64,000 nucleotides of DNA from Carnegiea gigantea (Eukaryota; Streptophyta; Magnoliopsida; Caryophyllales; Cactaceae). Of the stretch, positions 53,082-64,000 are shown piece by piece. Location: NCBI GenBank assembly GCA_029747015.1, contig JAKOGI010000531.1, positions 394,501 through 458,500 on the forward strand. The letters run 5' to 3'. The notes under the pieces are model-generated. The model made no database searches. It saw only the letters and a list, made by a program, of their open reading frames with translations, and was not told where the DNA came from. Position numbers and translations under genes: made by a program. Numbering within the stretch: position 1 is the stretch's first letter; each line of letters starts with the position of its first letter.

Positions 53082-56000
53082 TTTACAGCTCAAAATTCAA
53101 ATCCCTCTGCAAATTAGGTCAAATAAGTTGAGCATACAAAATCCAATCAAGGGTTTGCGCCCCTCCTCTCACCGATGACGGTTGGGGGATTTGGGATAGG
53201 CGAATCAGATGACAGGGTCCGTTAGAGAGAGACAGAGAGATGATGATGAGTTGGAGAAGATTTCGGCTGGAATTCAATTGAAGATGGTGAGGTTTTTGGT
53301 GTTTGGGGAAGAAGCGGGCAATCCAACCGTGGGAGGTCGGAGTTTCAGATTTCCATGACGATTCCTTTGGCTCGTAAATCATGGACCATGGTGGATTGGT
53401 GGGTTGGCTTTCTTCATTTCTTGCTTCTCTACGAACTAAAAAACAAACAAATAAGATAATAAAGTTTTACATCCTAATTTACTACTATAATTTTAATTTT
53501 TTGGGGGGGAAGGGCCCAATGCACGAAGCCCTAAATTTTACCGTAAATTTTATATAAAATTATCTCACATAAGTTTATGGTCACGTATTTTTATTATGTA
53601 AGAATGAAAAGATAAAAATATAAACTTAAAAACATTATCACATAAGTCATCTCAGGATAAATTATTATTTTTCAACCTCATATGGGAATTAGTGCAGATT
53701 TTATGAGTCACGTATGGAACAAGATTGAGAGACATCACAAATTTACAAGTGTCTTCATATGAAACAAGCTTAATAAGGCAGGGGAGATGGTGAAAAGAAA
53801 CTAAGGATTTGGTAGGTGAGGAGAAGTATAATGAAATTAAATCATTATTGAATCCTGTGAAAGTTGAGAATGAAACCTCAATCCTAAACATATTTGTGTT
53901 TGGACTTTGGAGATAATGAAAATGGGGTTCAAGTTTTACATATTTGGCTAGTAGATACGAAATGAAATCAAACTATTTTATTTTAAAAATATTTTTAACC
54001 TAATATAAGTTGTCTTTTCTTATTTTTGTAATTTTTTGTATCCTACTTTTCATTGTAATATATAAGTTACTTCATTTTTTATCGGACATTTGATTAAAGA
54101 AAAACAATTATAAAGTCATAATATTTAACAAAAATAGATTTACAACTTGAGGCTCTCAACCATACTTTCATAGACCCCATAATTTACGAATTGAGAGAAT
54201 TAGATATTATTAACTTTCTACCTCACAACAAAAAAGAAGAAATTCCATTTATTTCCATCGACAAGTTTCATGACGGATATGGAATCGCATATGAAAATTA
54301 TCATGGCCTTCCTCCTTCTCACTCACTCAGATCTGAACCTCTTCACCTTCCTTTCCCTCCGCGCTTGCAAATCCTTGTTTATATCTCAAAAACAAAGGGA
54401 CAAGAACGTCAGAAAATGAAGATGAACATGGTAGCCTTGGTTCTGGTGATGCTCGCAAAATGGTGAGCAGCAGCATCCAGAGTAGCTCACAGTGAATGCT
54501 AGCTGGCATCTCCTTCTCGTTGACAGCGGTGCAATGGTGAGCATCAATGGTTCACGGTGAGCAGCATCTTTGCAACCTGGCTTTGCTGCACAGTGAGCAA
54601 GCAAAAATGAAAAAATGGATTTTGATTTTATTTTACTTTTATTTTTTTATTGATAATGTGATCCCTTAAATGAAAAGAACTTGATACATACTGGTGATGG
54701 GGGATTTTAAGTTCCTTGGGGTTTGAGAGGTACTTGATACATATAGGTTTCAAGTCATTTTCCCTCTAACATCCCCCAAACAAGAAGGAAGGAAACTTGA
54801 AACGTAATGATTCAAGTGCTAATCCACTTTCTCTTGTCAAACAGGCCCTCAAAAAAGTAGATCGATCCACACCCATGTTGGCAAGGCGATCTGCATGCTT
54901 AAGATGATTCTCAACAAACATCAAACTCTATTGAATCAATTTAACCTTCCTTTCAACCCCAAAATATTGCATCTCCCGAAAAGCTCTCCTACTGTCATCT
55001 TAGGCTGTCAACGACATCGTCTTTGAGGGTCATGGCTAGTCATGCCTACTTTTCCTAGCACCAATCTCGTTTTTTCTCTTCCTAATTTTTCGTCATAGGT
55101 GCTCACGGATGGAAATTAGTCCTCTGTTTCCCAAATTGCTGGAGAAATCATAATCAAATCTTAATTTCATCCCCAACTCCTACACTCATTATATCCTTGA
55201 GATTACAACGCCCGATTTAGAGCACTGATAGGCGAAATTGAATTTTCAATGTTTCAATTATAGAAGTAGACAATCTCAGAGTTTAGGAAGGGTCGTAGGG
55301 CCTATATGGCAGCTCTCATATCATGGCTTGTCAACCTAGACCACTATTAGCCATTCTTTCTACGGATCAAACCAAAAAAAGTTTTGATGATGACGTGAGA
55401 AGAAATATTACAGAAATTAAATTCCCTTGTGAATCTTAGGTGAAGTCGCAAGCACTGAAAGATGAGGAAATATGATCTTTAGGAGAACGACCTACATAAT
55501 CGCCCTCAATAGATAGTAGGTACGATAAATTGCTTTAATGTGATCTTTTCTTTCATGAAATTCAATATACACTGATCTTTTACCTTTTTTTACACTAGAA
55601 ATTAATCTTAATTAATCTGAAATGACATATTTGAAAAAGTTTCTTAGATGTTTCTTAAAAATACCTAGACTTGAAAGCTAGAATCCATAATCCACAAAAT
55701 GGACCTAATATTTCAAGTACTTTGTACAATAATAAGTAAGATTATCCACGTCAAGCACGGGAACCAACAATTTTTTAAGTTATTTATTCAATTATAAGCC
55801 AACATTTTAAAGGGTTCATGCACCTATTAACCCAATAAGATTTTTTATTAATTTTTATAACATGACTAAGGCCATGTTCTCTTTAGCCTTTTCCCCCCTC
55901 GTAATGAGTTTAAAAAAATTAATTTTAATAAAAATAACTTTAGGCAAGTTCAATTCACTGAGGGGGAGTTCAACTAACTTAAGTTTAACGAAAAATAAGT

Positions 56001-57200
56001 TTAACTTAGATAAGATAAGTTCATTACTAAAAAAAAAAAAGAAGAAGAAAAGAAAAGAACATGTTATAAAGGTAGATTGGCATGAGTTATGCTTGTTGAA
56101 GTGGAGACCCCTTGACAGGCAATTTTACAATGGACGATGCACCTTGCATTAATAGTGGCGATGAACATTTTGAAAATTAGCATGTTGTTTTATGTTTGTT
56201 TTGCCTATCCTAAGATTACAATCACATTTCGGAAAATATATCATTATTGTTTTGGCTGTTAGTAACTGGTGAATAGTTTGTTAGTTCATCTATGAACATT
56301 TGTAAAAATTAGTGATTAACGTTCTTCCGAGAGTGGTTGTTGTACGTCTTTAGTTGTTTGATCTGCATTTCCAGTATTTTTAACAAAAATCAATAAAATC
56401 ATTGTTTTACTATTCCAGATCGATGAATATTCATGATTTATTAATCAATATTTGCAATACTTGATAATGAGCTTTTGTGCTTGCAAACTATAAACATGAT
56501 TTTTACTCTTTTTTTTTTCTATTATTAATACTTACCAATGAGCATTTGTAATAGTTTACTGTTGATAGTCTTTCAGTATTTAAGAATGATCATTTAAAAG
56601 CAAGTCTACTGTGTCAAATAGCAATAGGCTTCACTTCAATCCCAAATCCCCCCCCCCCCCACAAAAAAAAACCGATTCAAATGAAACTTAGCATATAGCT
56701 TCATCAATTTAAACATGATCCAAATAAAATGGATACAATTTTCAATTAAATTTTTATGTAAAATACTATACTTTTAATATTGAAAGCTGAAAAAAAGGAC
56801 AAAAAACGATCAAAATCGCACTTTGTGTTGGGATCATGTTGCATTAATATCACGGTAACTAGTAATCACCGTCCATGAAGTTATTATCTGACCTTTTTTC
56901 CATAGTTTAGTGATCAATACAATGGCAGTCAGATATTAAGAAAGAAGCCGGTGATATTTTTAGATCAATTTTGAAAAAATAATGTCATTTTCAGGCATGA
57001 ATTCGTTACATTACTTGTCGTCCGGGAGCTTTATTTGAAACAACGGTATCCTCCACTAGTCTTGATAGTTGATACAATGACAGGTCCCAGAAGTCCCGTT
57101 TGCACGGAGTTTTGAGAGATCTAGATGGAAGTAGCCTTACATTTGCAGATATTGCTATTCACAATGAGACTAATTCTAATAAACCCACGAAAGAGTTGAG
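53082..57200. other. Upstream region of the EH1-like gene and AT-rich intergenic DNA
   Basis: 53082-53400 is the likely leader and promoter of the EH1-like gene, with a GA-rich stretch near 53225-53240. From there to 57200 there is AT-rich DNA without a recognised gene. A MITE-like left end (TAA, then ggccatgttctc) at about 55864 and a terminus-like gtcaaacaggccctc at about 54837 could not be paired. A C13 tract is at 56648-56660. Confidence 0.5.
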
Positions 57201-57204
57201 AAAA

Positions 57205-58800
57205 TATTTGGATATTTTATAAAAAAACGAAGGCTAAGCCAACAACAAAAAACTAATAGACAGCAATAGTAAATACATAAAAACAACGGCTAAAAATAGT
57301 AAATACATAAAACACACACAGTGCCACAAATAAAAATAAAATAAATGATAACCAGTATAACCAAAAGGAAAATTATTAGCACATATGAGTCTTGGAAAGG
57401 CAAGATAAGTAAAAATATCCATAACCACACTGCAGTTGTTCCTGATTTCTCGGGATCCAGGAAAGAGCAAGTAACATGCTACCTAAAGTCTGCAATCTTA
57501 ATTCCAGACCTTCATAGCTTCGTATCTTGAGTCATATACTCTGTTAATCCTAAAGTGCTCAAATCGTGTCTAATCACTTCGTTCCAAGTCTTTTTAAGTC
57601 TACCTTAACCCTTGCAACGCTCCGGAAGAACAATCCCCTCACATCTTCTCACTGGTGCATCCACACTCTTCCTCATAATACGACCAAATCATTTAAGTAT
57701 AGTCTCTCTTATCTTTTCCTCTTTGAATGCCACTCCAACTTTATCTCTAATCACTCTATTTCTAATCCTATCTACTTTTGTGTATCCACATGTCCAACGA
57801 AGCATCCTTATCCCTGCAACTCTCTTCCTCTGGACTTGATATTTCTTGATAAGCCAACACTACGCTCCATATAATAATGTTAGCCCAACAACCATACGGT
57901 AAACCCTACCCTTCAATCTTAACGAGATCTTTTTGTCACACAACACCCCTACATTCTTTCATTTTTGCCATCTTGCCTTTATTCGTATGTTAATGTCCTT
58001 GTTAATAACTCCCTTTTCTTCGATGATCGAGCCCAGTCACTTGAAATTCTCGACCTAAGGTTGAGCCATGCTACTAGTGGCCACCTCATCCTCAATGCCA
58101 CCTGTCACTAAATCGACATTTTAGGTATTCAATCTTTGACCTACTTAACCTAAAGCTTTTAGCCTATAGGGTATACCTCCACGGCTCCAACTTGTTGTTA
58201 ATGCCCTCACTAGTCTCATCGATAAGAGCTATGTCGCCCGCAAGTAGCATACACCATAGTACCTCTTTTTGAATTCCTTTAGTGAGTTCATCTATAATTA
58301 TAGTAAAAAGAAAAGGGCTCAGTGTTGACCTTTGATAAAATCTAATGTCTATGGAAAAATCATTTGTATCCCTCCCGAGGTCCTAACTCTATAGTCCTCA
58401 CTCCCTCGGTCATATATGTAATAACTTGAATATAAGAATTCGACACACCTTTTTTCTCGAAGCACCTCCACAGCACTCCCTTAGGTCCTCTATGATAAAT
58501 TTTCTCTAAGTCAATAAACATCATATAGAGGTCATTTTTCCTATCCATGTAAAACTCCATAAGCCTATGTATGAGATTAATAGTTGCCAAAAACGATGTA
58601 CCTGGCATAAAACCAAATTGGTTACTCGAAATTCTTTTATCCTTCGTCAACATTCTCTCAATTACCATTTCGCACAACTTCATCATGTGGTTAAGCAATT
58701 TTATATCTCTACAGTTATTGCAGTTTTGAATATCATCTTTGTTCCTATATAAAGGGGGCAATAGTGCTAAATCTCCTTTCATGCAACAACTTAGGGGTCA
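57205..58800 (-). mobile_element. Decayed RTE-type LINE, reverse-transcriptase and 3' end
   Basis: Minus-strand frames read as LINE reverse transcriptase: LYRNKDDIQNCNNCRDIKLL, SSNQFGFMPGTSF, DLYMMFIDLEKIYHRGPKGV, CFEKKGVSNSYIQVI (58360-58782). With frameshifts it goes on through a degraded active-site region (WCMLLAGDIALIDE) to a C-terminal RRSVDAPVRRCE-like stretch and PGSREIRNN near 57450. The 3' end is T/A-rich. Many stops show it is dead. The 5' end is missing. Confidence 0.78.
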
Positions 58801-59691
58801 TATATTTAACATTAAAAAGTCTCGTTAGCTACTTAAGACCCCTTCATTCAAACACTTCTAATTTTTCACATGATACTATATGGGCCGACTGCCATATCAC
58901 CCTTCATCTTTCTTAAAGTGTCATTAATCTGATCTTTGGCGATGAAATGACAGTGCCTAAAGTTTGGTGGCTCTTTTTACTCTTTATGCGCAAAAAAAAT
59001 CCAAAGTTTACGCATTATCCAATTTTTTCTATTAAAATGAAGCCATCCAAGGTTTTGTCGCACCCAGGAAAACGATTCCCGTATGCATTTGCAGCTAGAC
59101 TTGACGAAAGTCAGGGTTACGCCCGACCCGACTCGATGCGACCCTAAATAAGGGTCAGGATTGATTTTTTTGTTTTCATTTCTTTTTTGGCCTCCAACCT
59201 GCCCTGACCCTCAAATTGAGGGCACCCTCCTGTGACGAAGGTCAGGTTTAGTTAGAGGTTTTGCTTCTCTAACTCGACCTGTTGACCCTCAAAAGAAAAA
59301 TATAAATTTAAAACCAAAACCAAATATTTTGGGTTTTATTTGTTCAAAACTTTTTTGCTTTCTACTTTCTCATATATTTTTAGCCTCCCTCCCTCATTTA
59401 CCTTTTCAAATCTCACTGGCTAATAACCTTCTAACGTTTCCTCTCTAATATTTGGGACAGTAGTTTTAGTAAACTGATCATGTTAATCACTGAATTACGT
59501 ACTAGAATGTTGCAATACATTTTATTAGAATATTATCTTATCATTTTACTTTTTATTTTGTAGGATGTTTAATGATAAACTTTATAATCATAATAAGAAT
59601 AAAGCTTGGTGAGAAATCTCATTTTCTTTATATGGAAAGTTTGAGGTTCAGGTCTAACCTGATAATCAAGGTACCATAGGACTGAGTTAAG

Positions 59692-60660
59692 GCTAGGGCT
59701 GTCAAAAGCTGACCCGACACGATTACCGACCCGAACCGAACACGAAATTAGGCGGGTTTGGGTAAAGATTTTCAACCCATTTAATTAAATGGGTTGACAC
59801 GATTAACCCGTTTAATTAAACGGGTTAGGTTCAGGTTGAAATTTTCGACACGAAAAAATACCTATTTAACCCGTTTAAATAATAAACGGGTTAAATAGGT
59901 CAACCCGTTTACCTGTTTACAGTAATCCATTTAACCCGTTTAACCTATTTATCAATATATAATTATGTGTAGTTTTTTTGAACATTTTTGAGGGCCATTG
60001 AAATTTTAATTTTCAGATTTTTGACTGGGGGGTGGGGAGTTCAAATTTTATATTTTTCACATTTTTTGTTCCTAAACCCATAAAGCCCACCCTATCAAGT
60101 GAAAACCCTAGATATAAAAGGCTTATTGCCTTCTTAAGTTCTTCATTCACAATACCACTTCTTCACACACAGTTAGAGCTTGCTTGAGTTGCTTCAGCCT
60201 TCAGTCGCCCCTCTCATCTCCTCTCTACTGATTCGATCTCCCCATCTCCTCTCCACTCCCCTCGCCCCATCTCCTCACTACTGATCTCTAGGACTTACTG
60301 ATCTCCTTGGAAGCCGATTTGTTGAGCAGTTGGTATACCAAGAATTCATGTAATCATGTATTGTTTACAAAGTGTTCAATTGTAGTCTCAGGCCCACACA
60401 CATGTTCATTTAAAGTTTGAAATTTAATTGGGTTAAACAGGTTAAACAGGTAAGTGGTACCTGATTCTGACCCGTTTAACTTAAACGGATTAAACAGGTC
60501 AGAATCAGGTTGACCCGTTTAAATGATAAACGGTTTCAGGTTGGATTTTTCAACCCGTTTATTAAATAGGTTAGGTTCAGGTTGGGAGATTTTCAACTCG
60601 TTTAACTTCGACCCGAACACGAACATGAAAACATCATTTGGGTGAGAAAGTTCCCAAAGG
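59692..60660. mobile_element. hAT-like element remnant with subterminal repeats and internal TATA box
   Basis: The left end TAGGGCTGTCAAAAGC is the common plant hAT terminus. Arrays of acccgtttaa / ttaaacgggt in both orientations occupy 59760-59950 and 60420-60610. Between them, gatataaaagg at 60111-60121 precedes a CT-rich leader-like sequence (about 60150-60340), as if the transposase promoter were kept and the gene deleted. The matching right terminus was not seen, so that end is approximate. Confidence 0.6.
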
Positions 60661-63600
60661 TGGATTCTTTCTGTTTCCAGGTCGCCTCATCGACCCATCA
60701 CCTCGGTTGAATGTAAGTGCTCTCTCTATCTCTCTTTCTTATCGGATAGGATTCAATTTTGGATACAGGTTCATAATTTCGTTGGATTAGCGGTCTCTGG
60801 GTGATATTTTTTGGAGGTGGATTCAAGTGTGGGGTTTTTTGGTAACGTAGCAAGTGTGCAGATGACGTGTTCGATGAAATGTCTAAGAGAACTAACTGGA
60901 TTATCAGTGTACCAAATGCCTAGAGCTGACTGTACTGCGTTCACCTCGAAAGTCTCTGTATTAGTGTTTTTGAACTTTATTTATTTATTTATTTATCCAT
61001 AGGTAAAAATGTAAGAATATAAGGAACAAGACAACCAACATGCACAACTTCTTTTCTTTGCATATGTAAGGCTATTATCTGCAATTGGTGAAATTTATTG
61101 ACAGTAATGTGAAATTTCTTAGTGCCCACTTTCACATATCCCTCTCAGTTAGCGTTTCTTGGATAGTTTCCTAATGATCCTGCTGCTGGTTCGTTTGCTG
61201 TGAATGACTTGCAGATCATCAGCTGGAAACCATTAGTTTTCTATGAGCTAGATGATGTATTGCTTCTTCAACGGCTTTTCTGAAAAAACAATATGCAAAG
61301 TTAGAAATGAGGCAAGGGTATGAGCAAGCTTAAGTTGGATTTGCCTCAATTTTCAGCCTTGCGCTGCAATTGGGGTAACTTGAGTTTGATGCTATTTTCC
61401 TTAATATTGAGTTAACAATATCTCATGCCTATTTGCATGTTTTGTATCTATATTTCCCGCCTTGCCTGCCCCCTTCTCGTGTCTATGCATATGTTTCTTT
61501 TCTGACTGGCTGACCCAAGTACCTAATTCAATAGTTTTGCTCATCTATTGTGCACTTTCTCTGAAACATGTCTTATGATAGGTTTACGACATTATGCATT
61601 GCAGCAATAATAATTCGTGGAAGGTGGAGCTTGTCCCTATGCAAATTATAAGGTAGTCCCCGTCTATAGACTTGGGTTACCGTATATAGTAATTTTCTTT
61701 ATTTTCTTAAAAAATAAAGTAAATCCTTGAAAACCCCTATTTTCATATGTTCCCCACCAAAAGCAAGAGTTTCATCTCCCAAAAGATGCCACATACCTTG
61801 GGTCTATAGATCCTAGTGTATATTATAAGGGCTGGTTGTTGTCCCTAATATTGTTAATATTGTTATGGTTGCTTTCCAGAGATCTCCATGGAAAGTGATA
61901 TTATACATCCAAAACTAGGCAGAGGATTTGTTCAGCAAGTTTAATGGCAGAACCCAGAGTTTGGATGAGGATAATCACAATTACAACTATCAATAAGTTG
62001 GTCACGAGGAGCTTCAACTCCATTTCATTGTTGTGCAGTATTCTATCTTTCATTTCCTCCAAAATTGTGTGATCAGTATTGTTGGTCATGTTTATTTTCT
62101 TATCATTAATTCTTGCATTTGATGTTGTGCGATATTCCACCTTATTCAAATAGACACTTCTTCTTTGTTCTGCTCGTTTTCTCCAGAGAATTTTACTTTA
62201 ACCCAGTTCTTGGTCTCTAATCTCTCTGGCCGATTTTTACATGATTGTTTCAATTTATCTATTCTTTATTGTTTGTGCGACTTGAGTGGCTATTGTATTG
62301 GCTTGGTCCGTCAGAGGTGACCTGGGTAATGAGTCCATCCTTAGCTCGCTTGCTGGTGACGTCTATCTGATTCCCCATCCCGCCAACCCTCTTGCATTTA
62401 CCCCCTTAAAATCATTTACTTGACCTGCCTTACTGGTGTTGTACTGGCTGGGGCTTTTACAGTTCTGACCTGGTCCAATGGCAGAGTCCAGTTGATCTCC
62501 CTCTTCATCTCTTTGGGCATTTGATTTTGATGTCTGAGATTCTGATGTACAGCTCAAAATTAACAAATAATTTATGCATTTGGCTTAGAAATATCTAAGT
62601 ATGTTCATGTAAATCATGTTGGATTGAAAGTGGATGCATACAGAGTTTTGCTATCAGAAGCTGAACCTGGGAAGCAGTTTAATTAAAATTCTTGTTTTGA
62701 GGCTGAAAGTGCTTAGTTGCTTGATAGTTATTGTTTCTTTTCTAATGTTTGATGCACTATTTTTTTTTTGGGGGGGGGGGGGTGATCATTCAATTCTCAG
62801 ATAAATTCACCTGTTGGCACATTTCCAAACTATTCAGTATTCTCATACGTTTTTAGCTTTTTTGAGTTCAACACCATGCCGGTTTGCTTATTTGGCCTAG
62901 GACATTGCCTTTTAGCTTTATTGATGCGTCACTGTATATAAAAAAGAGCTGATCATCACTTGATCTTTGCTTTTGCTCTTAAGTTCTTGGAGCAATGAGG
63001 CAATTGGTGTTTGCTATTGCAGCTGTGTATATTATTGTGATCTATTCCTATAGCATTAATGGCACTTGAGAAGGCGTCTTTGCTTGTCCAGGGTAAGCTG
63101 TATCTCTTTAGGTCTCCCACACTTCACCAATGCAGGGTACTGGAGGCTTCTTGTTTCTTGTTGTTGCATAACTGGCTGTACTGTCAATGTGATCTCATTT
63201 AGGTTGTGAAGTTTGGACATTCTTTTTTGTTCCTATAAAATTGTATTTGTGCTAACTTCAGAGGGTTTCTGATTTAGGGGCTTTTTTACAGGTTGTGTTA
63301 TTTTCGCCTTGAGAAATCTATTAGTGCAGAAGATGTGTTCTTTTCTTTGGTCTGTCGTGAATCCATGCTGTTGAGTGCCTAGCTTACTTTTGAAGGCCAG
63401 CAATCTGGATGAATGACTTAAGTGGCTTAATGTGTAGTGCACCACTAATGTTTGATAGAATACTTAATACATGAAGAGCTCTACAGAAAAGAGATCTGTT
63501 TCTTACAACAATTATGTGACAAAGGTGTCGAAAGTCCAATGAGAAATTAGTAAGTTTCTTACACCAGTAGTTCTTTGTTTGCTCTTTCCCTATTTCTTTC

Positions 63601-63704
63601 TCCTGACATGTCTCGTATGTAGGCCTTTTATATGTTCATACTGGAAGGTGTTGGAAAAGACGCACTGCCTGCACTTTGTTTATTTGCATTAGTTCTATTG
63701 TGAA
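60661..63704. other. Region left of the TANGO2-like gene, no gene recognised
   Basis: The right end is the 3' UTR side of the minus-strand TANGO2-like gene. The rest has balanced composition and splice-like signals but no reading frame I can place. A T10-G13 tract lies at 62760-62782. A transcribed noncoding locus or a gene with very short exons cannot be excluded. Confidence 0.4.
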
Positions 63705-64000
63705 CTATATCTGCTTTCGTTTGTCTATACGATAACTTATTGTCTGCTCCTTCCACATTTCTTTCTCCAGATATGTCTCATAGAAGGTTACGTCCCCGTC
63801 TGCTGACACCGTTAATGCAACAGTGCTCCTTGTTCCATAATAGCCCTGTGCAGCAGGTAATATGATTAGTTGGACAGCGTTACTGCCACATGCTTTGTGG
63901 AAAAAAGTGGTTGCTAAAAGTGGAATACCAGGGGGGTCTCGACTTTGACAAAGATAGAGCTCAGACCAAATTCCCATTCGGGTGAACAAATGTGAGGTAA
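63705..64000 (-). CDS. TANGO2-like (NRDE) protein, C-terminal two exons, partial
   Basis: The gene runs off the right edge. The internal exon 64000-63929 (open at its 5' side) encodes SPEWEFGLSSIFVKVETPL; a GTATTC donor joins in phase to the last exon 63845-63705, encoding GYYGTRSTVALTVSADGDV, then FYETYLEKEMWKEQTISYRI and stop. SSIFV, YGTRS and the YLE..MWKEQT end match plant Ser/Thr-rich T10/TANGO2 proteins. The animal homologue affects Golgi organisation and, by more recent work, haem or lipid handling; the plant role is unclear. Only about 70 residues are visible. Confidence 0.8.
   Translation of the reverse strand, partial: TSHLFTRMGIWSELYLCQSRDPPGIPLLATTFFHKACGSNAVQLIILPAAQGYYGTRSTVALTVSADGDVTFYETYLEKEMWKEQTISYRIDKRKQI

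Noticed and set aside
60811..61002. Possible PPR-like exon (DDVFDEMSKRTNWIISVPN in another frame)
   Set aside because: Only about 20 residues resemble a PPR motif, followed at once by stops. Too little to call even a pseudogene.

Overview
The window is nuclear DNA of a flowering plant, probably a dicot or magnoliid-grade angiosperm. The evidence is split genes with GT-AG introns of plant size, AT-rich intergenic DNA full of MITEs, SINEs and LINE remnants, and plant-specific families (clade 3 glutamate receptor-like channel, CFK-type F-box/kelch protein, plant-type EH/Pan1 protein). The species cannot be named from the sequence. Gene models were built by hand from reading frames, splice sites and remembered family alignments. 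Exon coordinates are given where codon phase closes across every intron.

Layout, left to right: (1) 121-3945, minus: clade 3 GLR cation channel, 6 coding exons, 926 aa, complete. (2) 8271-12119, plus: group G-like PP2C phosphatase, 4 exons, 386 aa; a SINE sits in its second intron. (3) 16290-20856, minus: small ER-luminal Canopy/saposin-like protein (DUF3456), 9 exons, 188 aa, signal peptide and C-terminal KDEL. (4) 23969-25714, plus: CFK1/CFK2-like F-box/kelch protein in a single coding exon. (5) 28227-28817, plus: Ser/His-rich small protein of unknown function. (6) 30433-33756, plus: VMA22/CCDC115-like V-ATPase assembly factor, 6 exons, 218 aa. (7) 36376-53081, minus: a 16.7-kb gene for an EH1/Pan1-type subunit of the TPLATE endocytic complex, 13 exons, 1073 aa; its introns hold several transposons. 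(8) 63705-64000, minus: last two exons of a TANGO2-like gene that continues off the right edge.

The genes are unrelated single-copy housekeeping or signalling loci. There is no operon, cluster, CRISPR array or tRNA/rRNA gene. The distinctive content is noncoding: many long poly(G)/poly(C) tracts (one of 50 C), a MITE group with TTA/TAA target duplications, three tRNA-like SINEs with recognisable target-site duplications, a hAT element with an 8-bp duplication, several decayed LINEs, and three introns that appear to use GC instead of GT at the donor site. I saw no convincing new biological system. The findings are therefore mostly gene-structure and mobile-element observations.
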